Shown piece by piece: positions 28,049 through 40,467 of a stretch of DNA of 64,000 bases. The stretch spans positions 140,099 through 204,098 of the forward strand of contig JAYKAV010002916.1 in the NCBI GenBank assembly GCA_035582835.1, read 5' to 3'. The stretch's first letter is position 1. Each line of letters starts with the position of its first letter. This DNA comes from Phoebastria nigripes (lineage: Eukaryota; Chordata; Aves; Procellariiformes; Diomedeidae). Both the position numbers and the translations under genes were made by a program. The notes beneath the pieces were generated by a model. It was not told where the DNA came from and searched no databases. It worked only from the letters and a program-made list of their open reading frames with translations.

Positions 28049-28110
28049 TGAACGGTGGAGGTTGGAAGGCACCTCTGGAGGTCACCTGGTCCAACCCCTT
28101 GCTTCAGCAC
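28049..28110 (-). repeat. CR1 LINE 3' tail fragment (minus orientation)
   Basis: 'ggaggttggaaggcacctct' followed by 'ggaggtcacctggtccaacc' is the reverse complement of the characteristic CR1 3' UTR end. The copy is heavily 5'-truncated. The sequence beyond about 28110 may be more of the 3' UTR but cannot be aligned with confidence. It lies about 320 bases to the left of the inverted repeat at 28431-28940. Confidence 0.7.
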
Positions 28111-28500
28111 CACCTGCTCTGGGTGCAGAGGTGGGAGCAGCTGATGCCGAAATAGCTTTCACCAGCTGAGAGCTCACCTCCCCAGGAGTCCCCCAAGTAC
28201 TTCCAGGCAATGGCAACCCTGCCATAGACTTAAGTGCACGAGGTGAAACAAGTGCAGCAGAGGACCTATCACAACCTACCACGTTGCACTTCGGTCGCTG
28301 CAGCTTAGGAAAATGCTTATTGCTTGTGTTGATTTTAAAGCCTGGTCCTTCATGGGATGAACACTCTAATGTTTCTTCTCCAGGTGGAAAAGACTGGGAG
28401 GTCCACTTCTGTGGGACAATTCCATTGCACACCCTGCCCGGGGAAAGCTTTTGCATCAGGATCCATACGAGGAGCTGACACATCTTGTCCCAACTGCCTT

Positions 28501-28664
28501 GTGATGCTAATGCAAGTGGAAGAAACAACTATTTTCTGTCCTCTCTAAGGCTGCCTTATTGCTATTACCGGCATTCCTGCCAACTGGTGCTCAGCACTGA
28601 ACAGGACATGAAATAAAGACTGTTCTCGCCACCTGGTGCTACTGATGGTAATTACAGGAGAGCA
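28501..28664 (+). repeat. Left arm of long inverted repeat
   Basis: This arm matches the reverse complement of 28727-28884 in the same order with small gaps. Shared blocks include 'gatgctaatgcaagtggaag' (other arm: aatgctgatgcaaatggaag), 'ttttctgtcctctc' (identical), 'cggcatt', 'cactgaacagg' (identical), 'aagactgttctc' (other arm: aagaccgttttc) and 'tactgatggtaattaca' (other arm: tactgatggcaattaca). By eye the aligned blocks are roughly 80-85% identical. A weaker match continues outward to 28431, pairing with 28940. The centre (about 28665-28726) is unpaired. It does not resemble CR1 or MIR. Confidence 0.85.
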
Positions 28665-28726
28665 GTTAAGGGATGCTCTAGTCTTATGCTTCATCTGCCT
28701 TCTCAGGGAAGTTGCGCATGGGACTG

Positions 28727-28884
28727 GACTATTGTAATTGCCATCAGTAGAACTAGATGGAGAAAACGGTCTTGGAGCCCTGTTCAGTGCCACAGAGGAA
28801 CAATGCCGATAATAACACTGTAATAATGCAGTCTTTTGAGAGGACAGAAAACAGTTGCTGTTTCTTCCATTTGCATCAGCATTG
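28727..28884 (-). repeat. Right arm of long inverted repeat
   Basis: This is the partner of 28501-28664 in opposite orientation. It carries a few extra bases relative to the left arm (for example a 3-base insertion near 28858 and a few bases near 28820) and lacks several near 28785. These indels and substitutions show that the two arms have been diverging for some time rather than being a fresh assembly duplication. A weaker outer match extends to 28940. The open frames crossing this arm (about 70-85 codons) are not recognisable proteins. Confidence 0.85.
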
Positions 28885-28940
28885 CAAAGAGGATGGCCTG
28901 GGATGTGTGGTTCGGTGCAGATGCATTCCCCAGGCTGGGT

Positions 28941-31624
28941 ATCTGATTTGTTTTCCTAGGCAAATCTGATTGTGTGATGGGAGCTTTGTGTCTGCAGGAA
29001 TGGACCATCTTCTAGATTCAGATATGCTAAATACCTTCCTGCTGTTACAGAGTGCTTTTGCTGGCATTTTGTGTGTGTCTGCGTGCCCACTGTGAGCTAC
29101 TTCATCCAGATTCTCAAGAAGAAATAACTTCAAAGCCCAGTGAAGCTAGAAGAAAACCTCCTGCTAATATGAATTGGCTCTGCATCAAGGCTCCGGTACT
29201 CTGATTCTGAATCCCTCTGGGACCACAGGCCAACCCACATCTAGAATTCCCATCTCCCTGTGCCACATGAAAACAACATTCCCATGTTCCAGCATGACAC
29301 AGGTTCAGCACAGGAGTTAGCTATATAGCACTACTGCTAAGCCCTGGACTGTTTCTCAGTTTACCACCAAAGCAGGAGAAACTCTAGCATACAGAGACAG
29401 GGTTATTTGTATTTAAGTTGCCACTCTCCTCCTGCCTGGGTACAGGATAAAGGAGTGAAGCGCTGCTGCCTCATGGCAAGGAACCACGCTGTTCTAACAG
29501 CCCTTCCACCCAGCGTCCTCATGTCTCCTCTCCACCATGGCACATCTATGCACTTGCTGTAGAAATTGTTCCTTCAAACTACAGAGAACAAGTCCCAGAG
29601 TGTGATCTGCATGGGAAGTTTCACATGGGGACCTCTCAGCATCATCCCTGTGTGAATTCAGGGTGACAGTGATGTCCTGAGGATTTCACAGATTCTCTGA
29701 CTTTCAGTGTTTTCAGTATTTTTAAGTTAAGTAAGTTCTTCATTCCAATGACTGCGCTCTGCGCCCTGACTACAGAGCTGGGAAATGATCCCAGGGCTAC
29801 CATTATACACAGTTCAGAGCACTCGCAGGAGGCCTGTGAGGTGTGAACGCTGCAGACAAGTGTGGTCGAAGGGTTGCACCACATCTACCCACTCTCCTCC
29901 CCGCTGGGGACTCTGCAGCCAAGCTTTCACCAGCAGGCAGGCCAGCCAAAAACCAGTGCAGGGAGCAGACCTGAGAGTGGACTTTGGCCCCCTGCTATTA
30001 ACACTACTGGATTTGACGGGAAAGAAAGCAGCAGACAACCAAGAGGGCAGAATCAGCATCTGGAGCAATTCAATTTGAAATTAATTACATAAATTATGTA
30101 ATGAGAAAAGATTAGCTAAATTAGTGTTTCTGTGTGAACTCAGAATGCAGATAGCATGACCACAGCCTGTGCCTTGAGTGCACTCCTGCTCTGCATTAAC
30201 ACTCTTCATTACTGCACACAGTATCTTATTTGATGTATTTGGCGACTGAAATATTTCAAGTTTCAGACAGAGATGAATTGAGGTCTGCAGCATTAGCTCT
30301 TTCCCCCTAGCTGAGCTTCTGCCGGAGTACCCGACAGCACCTCCATGACACCAAGACCATCAGTGCCAGTCACAGCAGAGCTCTGGCTTAACGTGAGGAA
30401 GCGTCATCTCAAGCTGACACAGTCGCATAATGGCTGACCTTGGGCTGCTTCTGAAGAAAATGAATTAGCTTACAGAGGTAGTCAACTGGAAAGCTGAAAC
30501 TATCATTTTCCAAAGATATTCAGGGTAAAAAGCCTCAGGGACAATCTTTTGTCAGTTTCTGAGACTTGATTAACTGCCTTAATTCCACATGATTAATGGC
30601 TTTCAAATCTCAGGAGACCCAAGTCTCTGTGCGCATCATATGACTGGAGTGTCTTTAAAAAAGCCTTTCGCTAAAGACCCCTACGAGCTGCTTGAGAGCC
30701 ACAGCCACTGGTGTCCCCGACAGACCGTACAACCCTGTGCCCTCCTCGTGCTCCCAGCAGCACGTCGGAAGGAGGATCTTCGTCCTCCTGTCCCACCTAC
30801 TTCGCACACAGAGGGGATGCAGAGAGAGATCACACTTCACATCAACCGGGAAAAGCCGTTTGCCTACAACAGCCGGACAGCAGCTGAAACCCCAGAGGGA
30901 AATATGTCTGCTGGAAAAATGACTAGTGACAACCCTTCAATGGGTCCCAGCTTTAAGATACCCAATACTTTCCTCTGAGAGCATTTACGAGCTAGCTCGC
31001 TGATCTACGCATCATGTCAGAGAGGTACGAGCATAGCAGGACCATGGCAAGGAATGGGGAAGGCAGGTGGGGTTAGCCCAGAGATCTCCCCTCATACGAA
31101 CTGAAGGCAGTCTCGCGAGGGGGCCAGGATTGCTGTAGACACCCAAGACCTGGCAGGGGTAGGAGCTGACCAGTGAAGCTCCTGGCCTGCAGATGAACAG
31201 AGAGAGGGATGGACCAGACTAGAGAACCTGCTGGAAAGATTGCTCCTTGGAAAGGACACCCCATTGCCCCACGGCTGCTGAAGAGCAGCTTTGCATCACA
31301 GGCTGAAGATTGCCACCACTTCGCTCCCTGCAGCACTAACCAGGAAAGGGACCCCTGTGTGTGGCACTTCATCCGAGCAGGAGTTGGCTATCCAGAGGGA
31401 CAAAGCCAACCACTTGCCATTTTCATCCTGAAGGATCAGATGTTTGCAGCCACACAGAGAAAAGGACAGACTCAAAAATCGAACTGGCCTCATGTGGGTC
31501 GCTGTTTATAGCTGTGGTAAGACTATGTTAAATACCTCTCTGGTGGGCCCTTCCTTGCTTGGGTTCTACAGAGAGAAAGAGATGTGGGTTTAGGAACACA
31601 GGGACACTACAGTAGAAAAAACAG
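28941..31624. other. No gene recognised
   Basis: No repeat family, RNA or exon was recognised. Frames of up to 129 codons (30589-30978, plus) are unremarkable in composition and overlapped on the other strand. Confidence 0.55.
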
Positions 31625-31740
31625 AGAGTCACACAAGTAGTGGCTGGAAGAGACCTTTGAAGGTCCTACCTCTCACTTGATGTTGAGACCATCATCAACA
31701 CTAGACCCAGTCATTTATGCCTTTGTCCGAGTCTGAAGGG
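31625..31740 (-). repeat. Old CR1 3' tail fragment (minus orientation)
   Basis: 'gtggctggaagagacctttg' followed by 'aaggtcctacctctc' corresponds to the reverse complement of the CR1 tail (ggttggaagagacctttgaaggtcatctagtc, quoted in pieces from memory). 'catcaacactagacccagtc' and 'gcctttgtccgagtctgaag' then continue in the order expected for the adjoining 3' UTR. It is short, diverged and 5'-truncated. Confidence 0.6.
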
Positions 31741-34700
31741 GAGGGGAAGAATGAGGAAGGGAGGAAGGCATGGCAGGGTGAGCTGAGATGAGGAGANGCT
31801 TTTTTCCCAAGGCTCAGTTTTACTAAGACCTGTAGGGCCATGCTGCACAGCAAATGCTATCGCACCACAAACAGGCTCTGGGCAGGGAGTTCAGCCACTG
31901 CCAGCGATCAGAGAATAGACAGCTCTCATCCAGCCCCATTTTGCTGATTTCTCAGTTCCCAGTGCTTACATGCTGGGTTTGGAACAGGGAGAGCTGGCTT
32001 CTCTGCACCTCGGCTCAAGCTCTTCACTGAAGAGCTGCAAAGAGTGAGATGCAGGCACCTCATAAAGAGGTCTGCTGAACCCAGGGTGGTGGGAAGGGTG
32101 GAGGAGCAGTGTTCATACCATCTGGCTTGGTGCTTAACCAAGGAGACCAGGTTCTGCCAGTGGAAGAAGGCTTCTAACTCCCCTTCACCAGCCAGAGAAG
32201 CCTAGTTCCTGCAGTGGGCACCCTCCAAACCTGGACAACAGGAACACTTCCTTTTGCCAGGATCAAGTCAGCCAGTAGAAATGCCTACCTCAGCATCTCT
32301 CTCATCAGGAGAGGAGTTTGCTGGACTTTGGTGGATAACCACAAGCCACAGCATCCCCCTGTATCTCAGGGACCAGGTCTCTACTATTTTAGGGATGTCG
32401 TCTTCTCTTCTGCTCTCCAACGGAAATGACTCTAGAGCGTAAGAAAGGTGTTCAGAGTATGTCTGTATTTCCATGTCCCTCTGAGAATCACCAGGTCCTT
32501 CAGTGGCCCTGGCAGGGGACTGCTGTCCTGGCACTCTAATCCTGATGACATTGCTCTTCAGAACCACAAGTGATGCCTTGGGTGTCACCTGTGACACCTA
32601 TACAAGACATCTGTGACACAGAGCAGAACAAATGGTGGAAAGAAACCTTAAGAAAATTACCAAAACTCTACTGAAGAGTTAGCAAAACCTTGCTGATTAC
32701 AGCTGTTGTCCATGTGTGCAATAACAGTCAAAATCAATTTCATTCTCTTTAGTGATCACTAGCAGATGCTCCCAAGGGGTCAGCAGTGAGGGGAAGCCCA
32801 GGCAGTATGTTTCAGTCTTGCAACCTGAAGCGGTGGCCGAAATGCAAATGGAAAGAGAAGAATATGAAAAGAAAGAAGGAAGCATTGGCCTCGTCACCTC
32901 ATATTACTTGCCACATCAGCATGTGTTCTCCAGATGAACAATGCTTGTTTCACAGGTCATGGTAAATATGGTGATGTTGAACATTGGACTTCTTATTATA
33001 AACAAAATCAAATTAATGTATTGAATGAGTATGAAGTGGTTAAGTACACATGCACCACACAGGTCTTATACAAGACATCAGTAAAACACTGGTAGCTGAA
33101 TCATTCATCACTTCTCAAAGGTTAAAACAGTAGAGCCTCCAGTAAGAATGCACAGTATTTTATGCAGNACAAGGTCCATAATGGATGAAAAATTCATCCT
33201 GTTTCTGCCCTTGTTAATAGAATGTGAGAACTGTGCATCTACAGGATCTATAAATAAACTACCAAGGCTGACTTGCTTCTACTGTACTTAATGGTAGGAA
33301 ATTGCATAAAAGAGTTGCTCAGGCAGCCAGTGACCTTGAGAAGCTGATGTGAAGAGAATACATACGGGTTGATTGTGCTCTCCTGAAGTGGGCTTCTGAG
33401 CGAGGTTATCGCAGCAAATATACAGCAGAGCTGAAATTTTCTGATTTGTATTATGAAAGTCAGAATGTAGCTCACATGAACTCAACTGAATTACACATGG
33501 ATTGGATTATTATTTTTATTTATTTATATTTATACAGAAAACAAAAGTGCTGCATGGATCAATAGAGTTTGTATTCTCAGAGCGAAACACAAAACCTGGC
33601 TCTGTAGAAACAACTATTGAACTTCATTGGGTACCCACTCTCACACTTATTTATTTGTACCATTTTCCATTAAATGCCTCAGAGCTTTTGCTATTAAATG
33701 AACCCCTGCTGACTAAGGCAAGGGCAGATAGTTTCTGTTAACATACAGGCAACAGCTCATCTCTGTAGTGCTTCCCTGTTTTGGGCACTTGCTACACTTT
33801 CCCCCTCTGCGCATACACTCAGAGGCAGGCAGAAATCCTAACACACTTGGGAGAAGAGTTTGAAGTTGAATCTGCGATCCCCGCCTGGGCACTCCCTGCC
33901 ACAGCCCCACAGTGCCCATGCCCGACCCACCTCTCTGGCAGGGAAAACCGTTGATAAAAGGAGGATACCATTATATCTAAGGAATTTACTTGGTGTTTCC
34001 CATTGTAGTACCTTGTTTTCATTGCTTATACCTTGGACAAGCTTTCGGCATCTTAGTTTACATTTTCTGTGCTAGGCCAGTCCCAAGCTAATCTTTCTGG
34101 AACATTTCCACTGCAATAAGTAGGCTACTTCTAAGAGTGATAGCAGATGAAAACATGAGGGAGGATGAAGGCCCAAGGTCTGGCTGAGGAGCTGGGAGGA
34201 TGGGGATGGGAAGTGGAAGAGAAAGGAGGGAACAGGGTTAAGAAACCTGGATGGACCAGGCTTATTTATAGAAAAGTGCAGGGACTGGAATGATGAGGAA
34301 GGATGAGGACAAACAAAGAGAAGTCAAAAGCTCATGACTTTGGGGGAAAAGGGCAGTGCTTACTGGACCACAGCCTCCAGCCTGGAACAAAACCCAAGAT
34401 CCCTGCGGCTCACCGTTTGCTGGCATCCACAGTACCATGCACATCCTGCTCCCCTCAAGTGCTGGTGTGCAAATCATCCTTCTGCTCCCTTAGCTCTGCT
34501 AGCGACAGAGATCTGTACACGGATCTAAATGTCTCAGCTGTGCTGCATGATTTAAATAAAGGCTGTATCACAATGCATATCTCACCCCTGGTTTGTTCAG
34601 AGGGAAGCCTTTCAGTGACTGTGTTATGCACAGACAAGAAGATCTAACTAAAGCTGTTTGAAGGACTGGCAGAGATCTGTGCAGAGGCTGAAAAGGTCAC

Positions 34701-34875
34701 AAGGCTGTGTCAATGGGACAACTGAATTTATTTTTCCACAAACACAACAACTAATAAAGAAACTTCAGTAAGGTCATAAATCAAGTGTTAAAAAATTTGA
34801 GGGTACATACTGGTCTTGTATAACATACCTAGACCCCTGCTGCATATGTAATACATTGATTGATGGATTAATATC
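31741..34875. other. No gene recognised
   Basis: Nothing was recognised beyond ordinary non-coding sequence. Ambiguous bases lie near 31797 and 33167. Frames of up to about 115 codons are chance-like. Confidence 0.55.
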
Positions 34876-36440
34876 GTAGGATCATAGAATAACTCAGGTT
34901 GGAAGGCCTCTAGTCCAACCTCCTGCTAAAGCAGGGTCAGCTGTGAGGTCAGACCAGATTCCTCGGGGCTTTATTCAGTCAGGTCTTGAAAACCTTCAAG
35001 GATGGAGACTGTACAATGTCTCTGAGCAACCTGCCCCTACCCTGGACTGTCCCCATGGGAGTACAGCCTATTAACCACCACCACCCTCTGAGCCCAAGCA
35101 TCCAGCTATTTCTTCACTATATAATAAACACCAGCTATTTCTCAACTATTTCTCCACCCACTCAGACTGTAATGTCCAAACTTGGAAACACAAATATTGT
35201 AGGACAGAAGAAAATTGTGTTAAAGAAATTGCTAAAGTCAAGGTAACTGCCACCCGCTGCACTCCTTTTGTCTGCACATCCAGTCATTTTATCATAGAAG
35301 ATAATCAGGTTGGTCAGGCATAATGCCACCTTCCTCTTCTTCATGTGCCCAGAAGTATGGTCCAAGATAACTTGCTCCGTGATTTTCCCAGAGATAGTTC
35401 CCTGGATTGTTCTTTCAACCTTTTCTGAAGATGGCTACAACATCTGTCTTTCTCTAGTTGCAAGAGAACTCCCCTGATACCACAACTTCTCAAAGATGAT
35501 AGAGAGCAGCCTTGCAAGGACATCACCCAATTCTCTCAGCACTTTCAGATGCATTCCGTCTGGTCCCATGGACTTGTACGGATCAAGTTTTCACAAGCAA
35601 TCCCTCAGTAGATAGTGGATAACACTGCTGGTAGTTTTTCTCCTCCCTGAACCCCTTCACTATGCACAGAGGCCCAGGAGGCCTTGCTGGTAAAAACAGA
35701 AGCAAAGAAGGCATGGAGTGCCTCAGCCTCACCTGTGTCTGCTGTCTCTAAATCACCTACCCCATCCACCAACCGGCTCACATGTTCCTTCTTCAGCTTA
35801 TTATTGTTAACCTAGTGGTAGAAGCTCCTCTTGTTGTCCTTGACATCCCTTGCAAGTCTCAACTCCAGATGGCATTTGGCTTTCCTGATACCATCCCTTA
35901 ACAGGCCCAGACAGTATTTCTAAATTCCTCCTTTGTAGCCTGTCCCTGCTTCTACCTCCTGTGTGCTGCCCTTCCACACAGGGCCCCCATCCTGACTTCC
36001 CTGCTTAGCCAAGCTGGTCTTGTCTCCTGATGCATCTCATTCTCTTCCTGAGTATGGGGATGGACAGTTCTTGTGCTTGAAGGGTGCTCTCCTTACAGAC
36101 CTGCCAGCTTCCTTGAACATCTTTGTCCTTCAGAGCTGCCTCCCATGGGATCTCACCTACCAGTTTCCTAAATAAAACAAAATCTGCTCTCCTGAAGTCC
36201 AGGCTCTGTATTGTGATACTCTTTCATCACTTCCTTCTTGACTATTTCCTGGTCTGTTCAGACAAGGCTGCCATTGATTACCACATCCCCATTAGATGAG
36301 CTCTGCAAGACCCTGATCATATTCTGCAAGGCTGAGCAGACTGGGACTGCATTCATCAGTGGCTTTAATGTTCATAAAGAAATAGTCTTTAATGACATTA
36401 TCACCTTTCTTTTTTTTCACAAGGTCAAGACCCTGCAGTG
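34876..36440 (-). repeat. CR1 LINE, ORF2 to 3' tail, with a central deletion (minus orientation)
   Basis: Reading on the minus strand from about 36440, the copy begins near the end of the endonuclease/linker. It shows 'TRPAWLSREVRMGALC' and 'KQGQATKEEFRNTVWAC' (CR1 linker), then 'KAKCHLELRLARDVKDNK' and 'FFASVFTSKASW' near 35690, and 'KSMGPDGMHLKVLRELGD' near 35570, the start of the RT. Minus ORF 35162-35365 contains 'CLTNLIIFYDKM' and 'YLDFSNFFNT', the first catalytic box (family form YLDFSKAFDT); the first Asp is retained and the second is Asn. The rest of the RT, including the ADD box, is missing. The sequence jumps near 35200 to the 3' UTR, which ends at 34876 with 'ccttccaacctgagttattc' followed by 'tatgatcc', the typical CR1 terminus. 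Stops and frameshifts make it inactive. Confidence 0.88.
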
Positions 36441-38000
36441 GTAAAACAACTAGGACTGAATACTGTTAAGTTGTGCCCATTTCAAGATCTAAGGATTCAG
36501 TTTTACTAAAATGCAAACCAGAAAATTACAGGAACACAACCAGAGTTGAAAGAGTGTGGACTCTAAAATGCCACTGCCTTGCCGGTTTCCAGAGATAAAG
36601 TTGAAAAGTGCCCTTCTCCCTGCTGGCTCTCCAAACTTTGCCTGGGGTTTGCAAGTCAAGTTAGGTTCTTGTTGACTCATGTATCTACAGGGAACCATGA
36701 CTGCAAGTCAAATTCTGCTCTGTTTCACAAGCAGATTCTCAGTAGCCTTTGGAGACACCAGAGGAAGCTGACACAACACCTATCCTCCATTGTTTGCTCC
36801 AGAAACGTTATTTCCATCTGCCTTCTGCCCAACCGTGTCTTAGAAAACAGTAACCACGAACTCTTTCTGCTGTTCCTGCAATGGGAACGTTACACATCAG
36901 CAGGGAAATGGTACTCTGTGGACATCCAGAAAGATAAAGCTGCTTTCCCCCTGAAGCCTAGTGCTGACTGCAGCACTGCCTGCAAGCTCTCTGAATTGGT
37001 CACAGCAACAACTCCTGCAAGGAGATCTGGTAATCTCCTGCTCTCTCAGGGCACTGTCTAGTTTTGGAATGTCAGTTCCAATCCAACAACTGTCTCTTAA
37101 AACCAGCAAGACAAACGTTAACCCTTGGTTAACAAACGTCAACACTTTGCAAGACAAATGTTAACCTTTCGCTGCATCTTATCCCTTTAATTTGGAGTGA
37201 AACTGGAATGCTCAAAATACTTTGCAATAGTATTGCAAGTAGCAACAAGAAAAGAAGCATTTTAATGCTTTCAGATGTAAACTTAAGTTTCCCAAACGTG
37301 GAAAACAAAGGCATCCCCAAATACTGAATGCCAACATGAAGATGGTCAGTGTGGCATGGTGGGACAGGCAGTAATACGTGCTGCCACTGCTTTAGTAGAT
37401 GCCTTTGGGATGGTCAAAAAACACTGAAAAAAAGGATTAGTGACACTGGACTTACTTGTAGCGTGCTGTGTGAATTGCAGATGGCAAGTACTGTACAGAT
37501 TCAGGTATCTGTATTACAGGGCTCTTCCAACAATAAACTGGCCATTACGTTGTGCCATTACCAAAATCATTCTTCTTTTCCCAGGCAACATGGATCTTAC
37601 TGAGACAGAAATGACTGTCCATTCACAGTTTAGAGTTATCACAGGCTTTTTATGATCATTGCGCTTCTTTCTGATACTTGCACTATTATGAGTTTTAGTG
37701 CCAGACCAAATTAAATTCATTTTACAATATGTATTCATTTTCCTGCTTCTTAATAGAAAGATTTGGAAACCTACTGGACACTTTGAACAACAATACTATT
37801 TTTTCTTTATGGCAACAACATGGGTTCTTTGCCTTTCCTTTCTCAGGGAGAAAAGTCAGCAAGAGCAGCACCTCAGTTTGCACAAGAACGTATTTTTTTA
37901 CCTACTGATTGCACCAAAACTATTCAGCAGTTTAGCATTTCCAAGCTGTCATTTTGTCACACTACCGTCTGTTAATTACATTTATAATTCCTTATACGTA

Positions 38001-38021
38001 GGGGTGTGGGTGGGGGGGTGG
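38001..38021 (+). other. Potential G-quadruplex tract
   Basis: Four or more runs of at least three G separated by 1-4 bases occur in 21 bases (GGGG, GGG, then a run of seven G). This satisfies the usual intrastrand G-quadruplex pattern. No promoter or gene is recognisable next to it. Confidence 0.6.
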
Positions 38022-40450
38022 ATGTAGAAATTGAATATCAAGTGAAATTTACTTTGTCTCCCATGTAGTGAGCAAATAAAACTTTGCTTATCTTATTGTA
38101 ATTTCATGACCCACAGCATGAGCTGGTGAAAAAATCCTCAGTAATGTTATCTATCACTAACACAGAGTGCTGGACTCTTCCTTTAATCTTTGTTGTGACC
38201 AAGACTGTAGAAAGGCTCCAGAATACATGGCTGGGAACACAGAGTCTTTGTGCCTGGAAAAGCACCAATGTTGCTTCCAGACTGAACAGTTTCCGCATTG
38301 CTCAACCTTCGCTCTTCTCTCTCCACACCTTAAGTATATCCATGTCTCTTCTTTCATAATAACTGTTTTTACAGCTGTTTCCCAGTCTTAAGTGATAAAC
38401 ATACTTGTGATACTCTGACTATTTCCTACAGGTATCCCAAATGATTTGGGGAGAAAGAATACACTGAGATGAGGAGAACTTTGGGAGGAAACAATCTCCT
38501 TATCATGCCAGATGTCACTATGAATAAAGACCTTGGAAGAAAAAGTATCATTAATGCGGCTTAGGTGATGCTGCTTTTGCAGGTGTGCCAGCATCAGGGG
38601 AATACGCTACAATGAAGGCTGGTTTTCTCTGCTGAGGAAAGAATAGGAAGACTTGACAAGAGAGCTTGTGGAAATTGAAATCAGTCCATTCCCACTTTGT
38701 TTATAAATGGCTCCGTGTCCTCAGGAGAGGTGCACAGCCTGGTATGGCTCAAATGCACAGTTCAAATGAGGCATAACTCTGGCAGCCTAAGTGGATAAAC
38801 AAAAAGGAAGGAACTTGTCCCATCATCATTATTTCACTCCAAAGCATGTTTACTGTCACCGCAGTGATGATTCAGCTCCGAGTTCTGCGGCACTGAAGGC
38901 TGTAAACACACAAACAGTCTCAATGAACAAGAGTAAGGAAAGTGATTCTTGCATTCATTTTACAGAGAGGACTAATGCAGAAAGCAAGGAATCATCCAAA
39001 AGACACTTGCTTTTATGCATTAGGTTACTGCCTCTGCCTTACAGGATTGCTGACATGCATAGAGGATGTACCAAACTGACTGTCCACTCGCACATGAAGT
39101 CCTGCCAGCGCAGGGAACTGAGTCCAAGATTCAGACGTCCCACAGCTGCACTGATGAGAGTCCCATCCTCCCCCTGCTTCCAGGCTGTTCCGCTCCTGAG
39201 GACACAGGGCCACTTCTAAAAAAATGTGAAGGGTGTGTTTTGAATTTCCTATCTCATCTCTTGCAAAAAAACAAGTCAGAAAACATTCCCTACAGGCCCA
39301 GAAATTCTGGTGGAGCAGAGAAATGTCCCTCAAAAAGCCATCCAGTCCTTGTGCGATGACACCCAGGACAGAAGAGCTGCTGCAGCCGGATGAACTGGGA
39401 CCTGCCTTGGAAGTGCTGGGAAGGCCAGACAGCTGCAGTTTCCCTCTCCGCGTTTCCCCTGCGGCACTCTCAGACAGACGTATGCCCGAGGACAGTGCGG
39501 ACATCGGTCCCAAGCAGCCACCAGCCACTGGTACAAAACAGGGTTTGTCACCTCATCTTCCAGCCACCAGAGCTAGTGAGCATGTTGTTGTCAGAGAACA
39601 GTCCCCAGCAGCTCCCTTTCTATGATGGGTCTAAAATAGCAATGTTATTTAGCACAGCAAACTTTAGCTTATAGCATAATTAATGTGAGGCAGCCATGAA
39701 GGATCAACAACATTCACCACAGTGTTAAATCCTGCTGTCAGTGCACTGTGAAATAAGATAAAAATAGACTGAATCTGGTGGCAGCCAGCACTGCCTGTGT
39801 GAAGCAATCCTGCCTGCATCCTACATTTTGGGGCTAGTAAGAGAACAAGATGGCATATTTCCGCTTCCTCAGCTCTGTTTCTACTGCTCTTCNTGTTTTA
39901 ATGGAATACTGCGAGTGAAAGCTGAGGTGAAATTGAGATTTCAGGGGTTTACAAAGCAATAATTTCAGAGAAGAGCATGTACCATGAAGCTGCAATGTTC
40001 TGAAATCCTTCACAGCTGCAAAGGAAGGTAGCTGTTTGCCCAATTTAACTCGTAAACCCTGAGGAAAGAGATCTTACAAGGGATGCTCTCCTCTCAGTAG
40101 GAAAATATAGATTTGATCTGTCAGCATCTGTATCAATCAAATGATAGTTCATGTCTTAATTTCGCCAGAAGGGATCACTCTGAGTAAATGAAAGGGCACC
40201 ACCAGGCAAGTTTTAAGCATTTGCAAAAATGAAGGCCTTCTCTTTGTTGCAAAAGACGCCTCTAAAGAACAAAACTACTTCCAAAAAAGGATCATTCATC
40301 ACTTCCTAAAATAGAAACCTTCAGTTCTGCAGCATCTAGAAGAGTAAAATTCCAGAATCTCTTTTTATACCTTTTGCTAATTCTTTAAAAAGAAGCCAGA
40401 GAATAATTCAATAACTTTCTATAATTAGTCTAATATTCAAATTCTCCTCC

Positions 40451-40467
40451 TTTTTTTTTTTTTTTTT
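40451..40467. repeat. Poly(T) tract, 17 bases
   Basis: An uninterrupted run of T follows a short pyrimidine stretch. It could be the tail of a minus-strand retrocopy, but no retrocopy body was recognised beside it. Confidence 0.85.

Noticed and set aside
36579..37061. 160-codon plus-strand open frame
   Set aside because: No recognisable family, no splice or promoter context seen; starts just outside the CR1 copy and looks like chance.
39025..39625. Overlapping open frames on both strands (167 codons minus, 130 codons plus)
   Set aside because: Both strands being open reflects local composition rather than coding; neither product is recognisable.
40150..40200. 'cgccagaagggatcactctg', resembling an old CR1 3' end in reverse
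   Set aside because: A single short block with no second matching block in order; insufficient.
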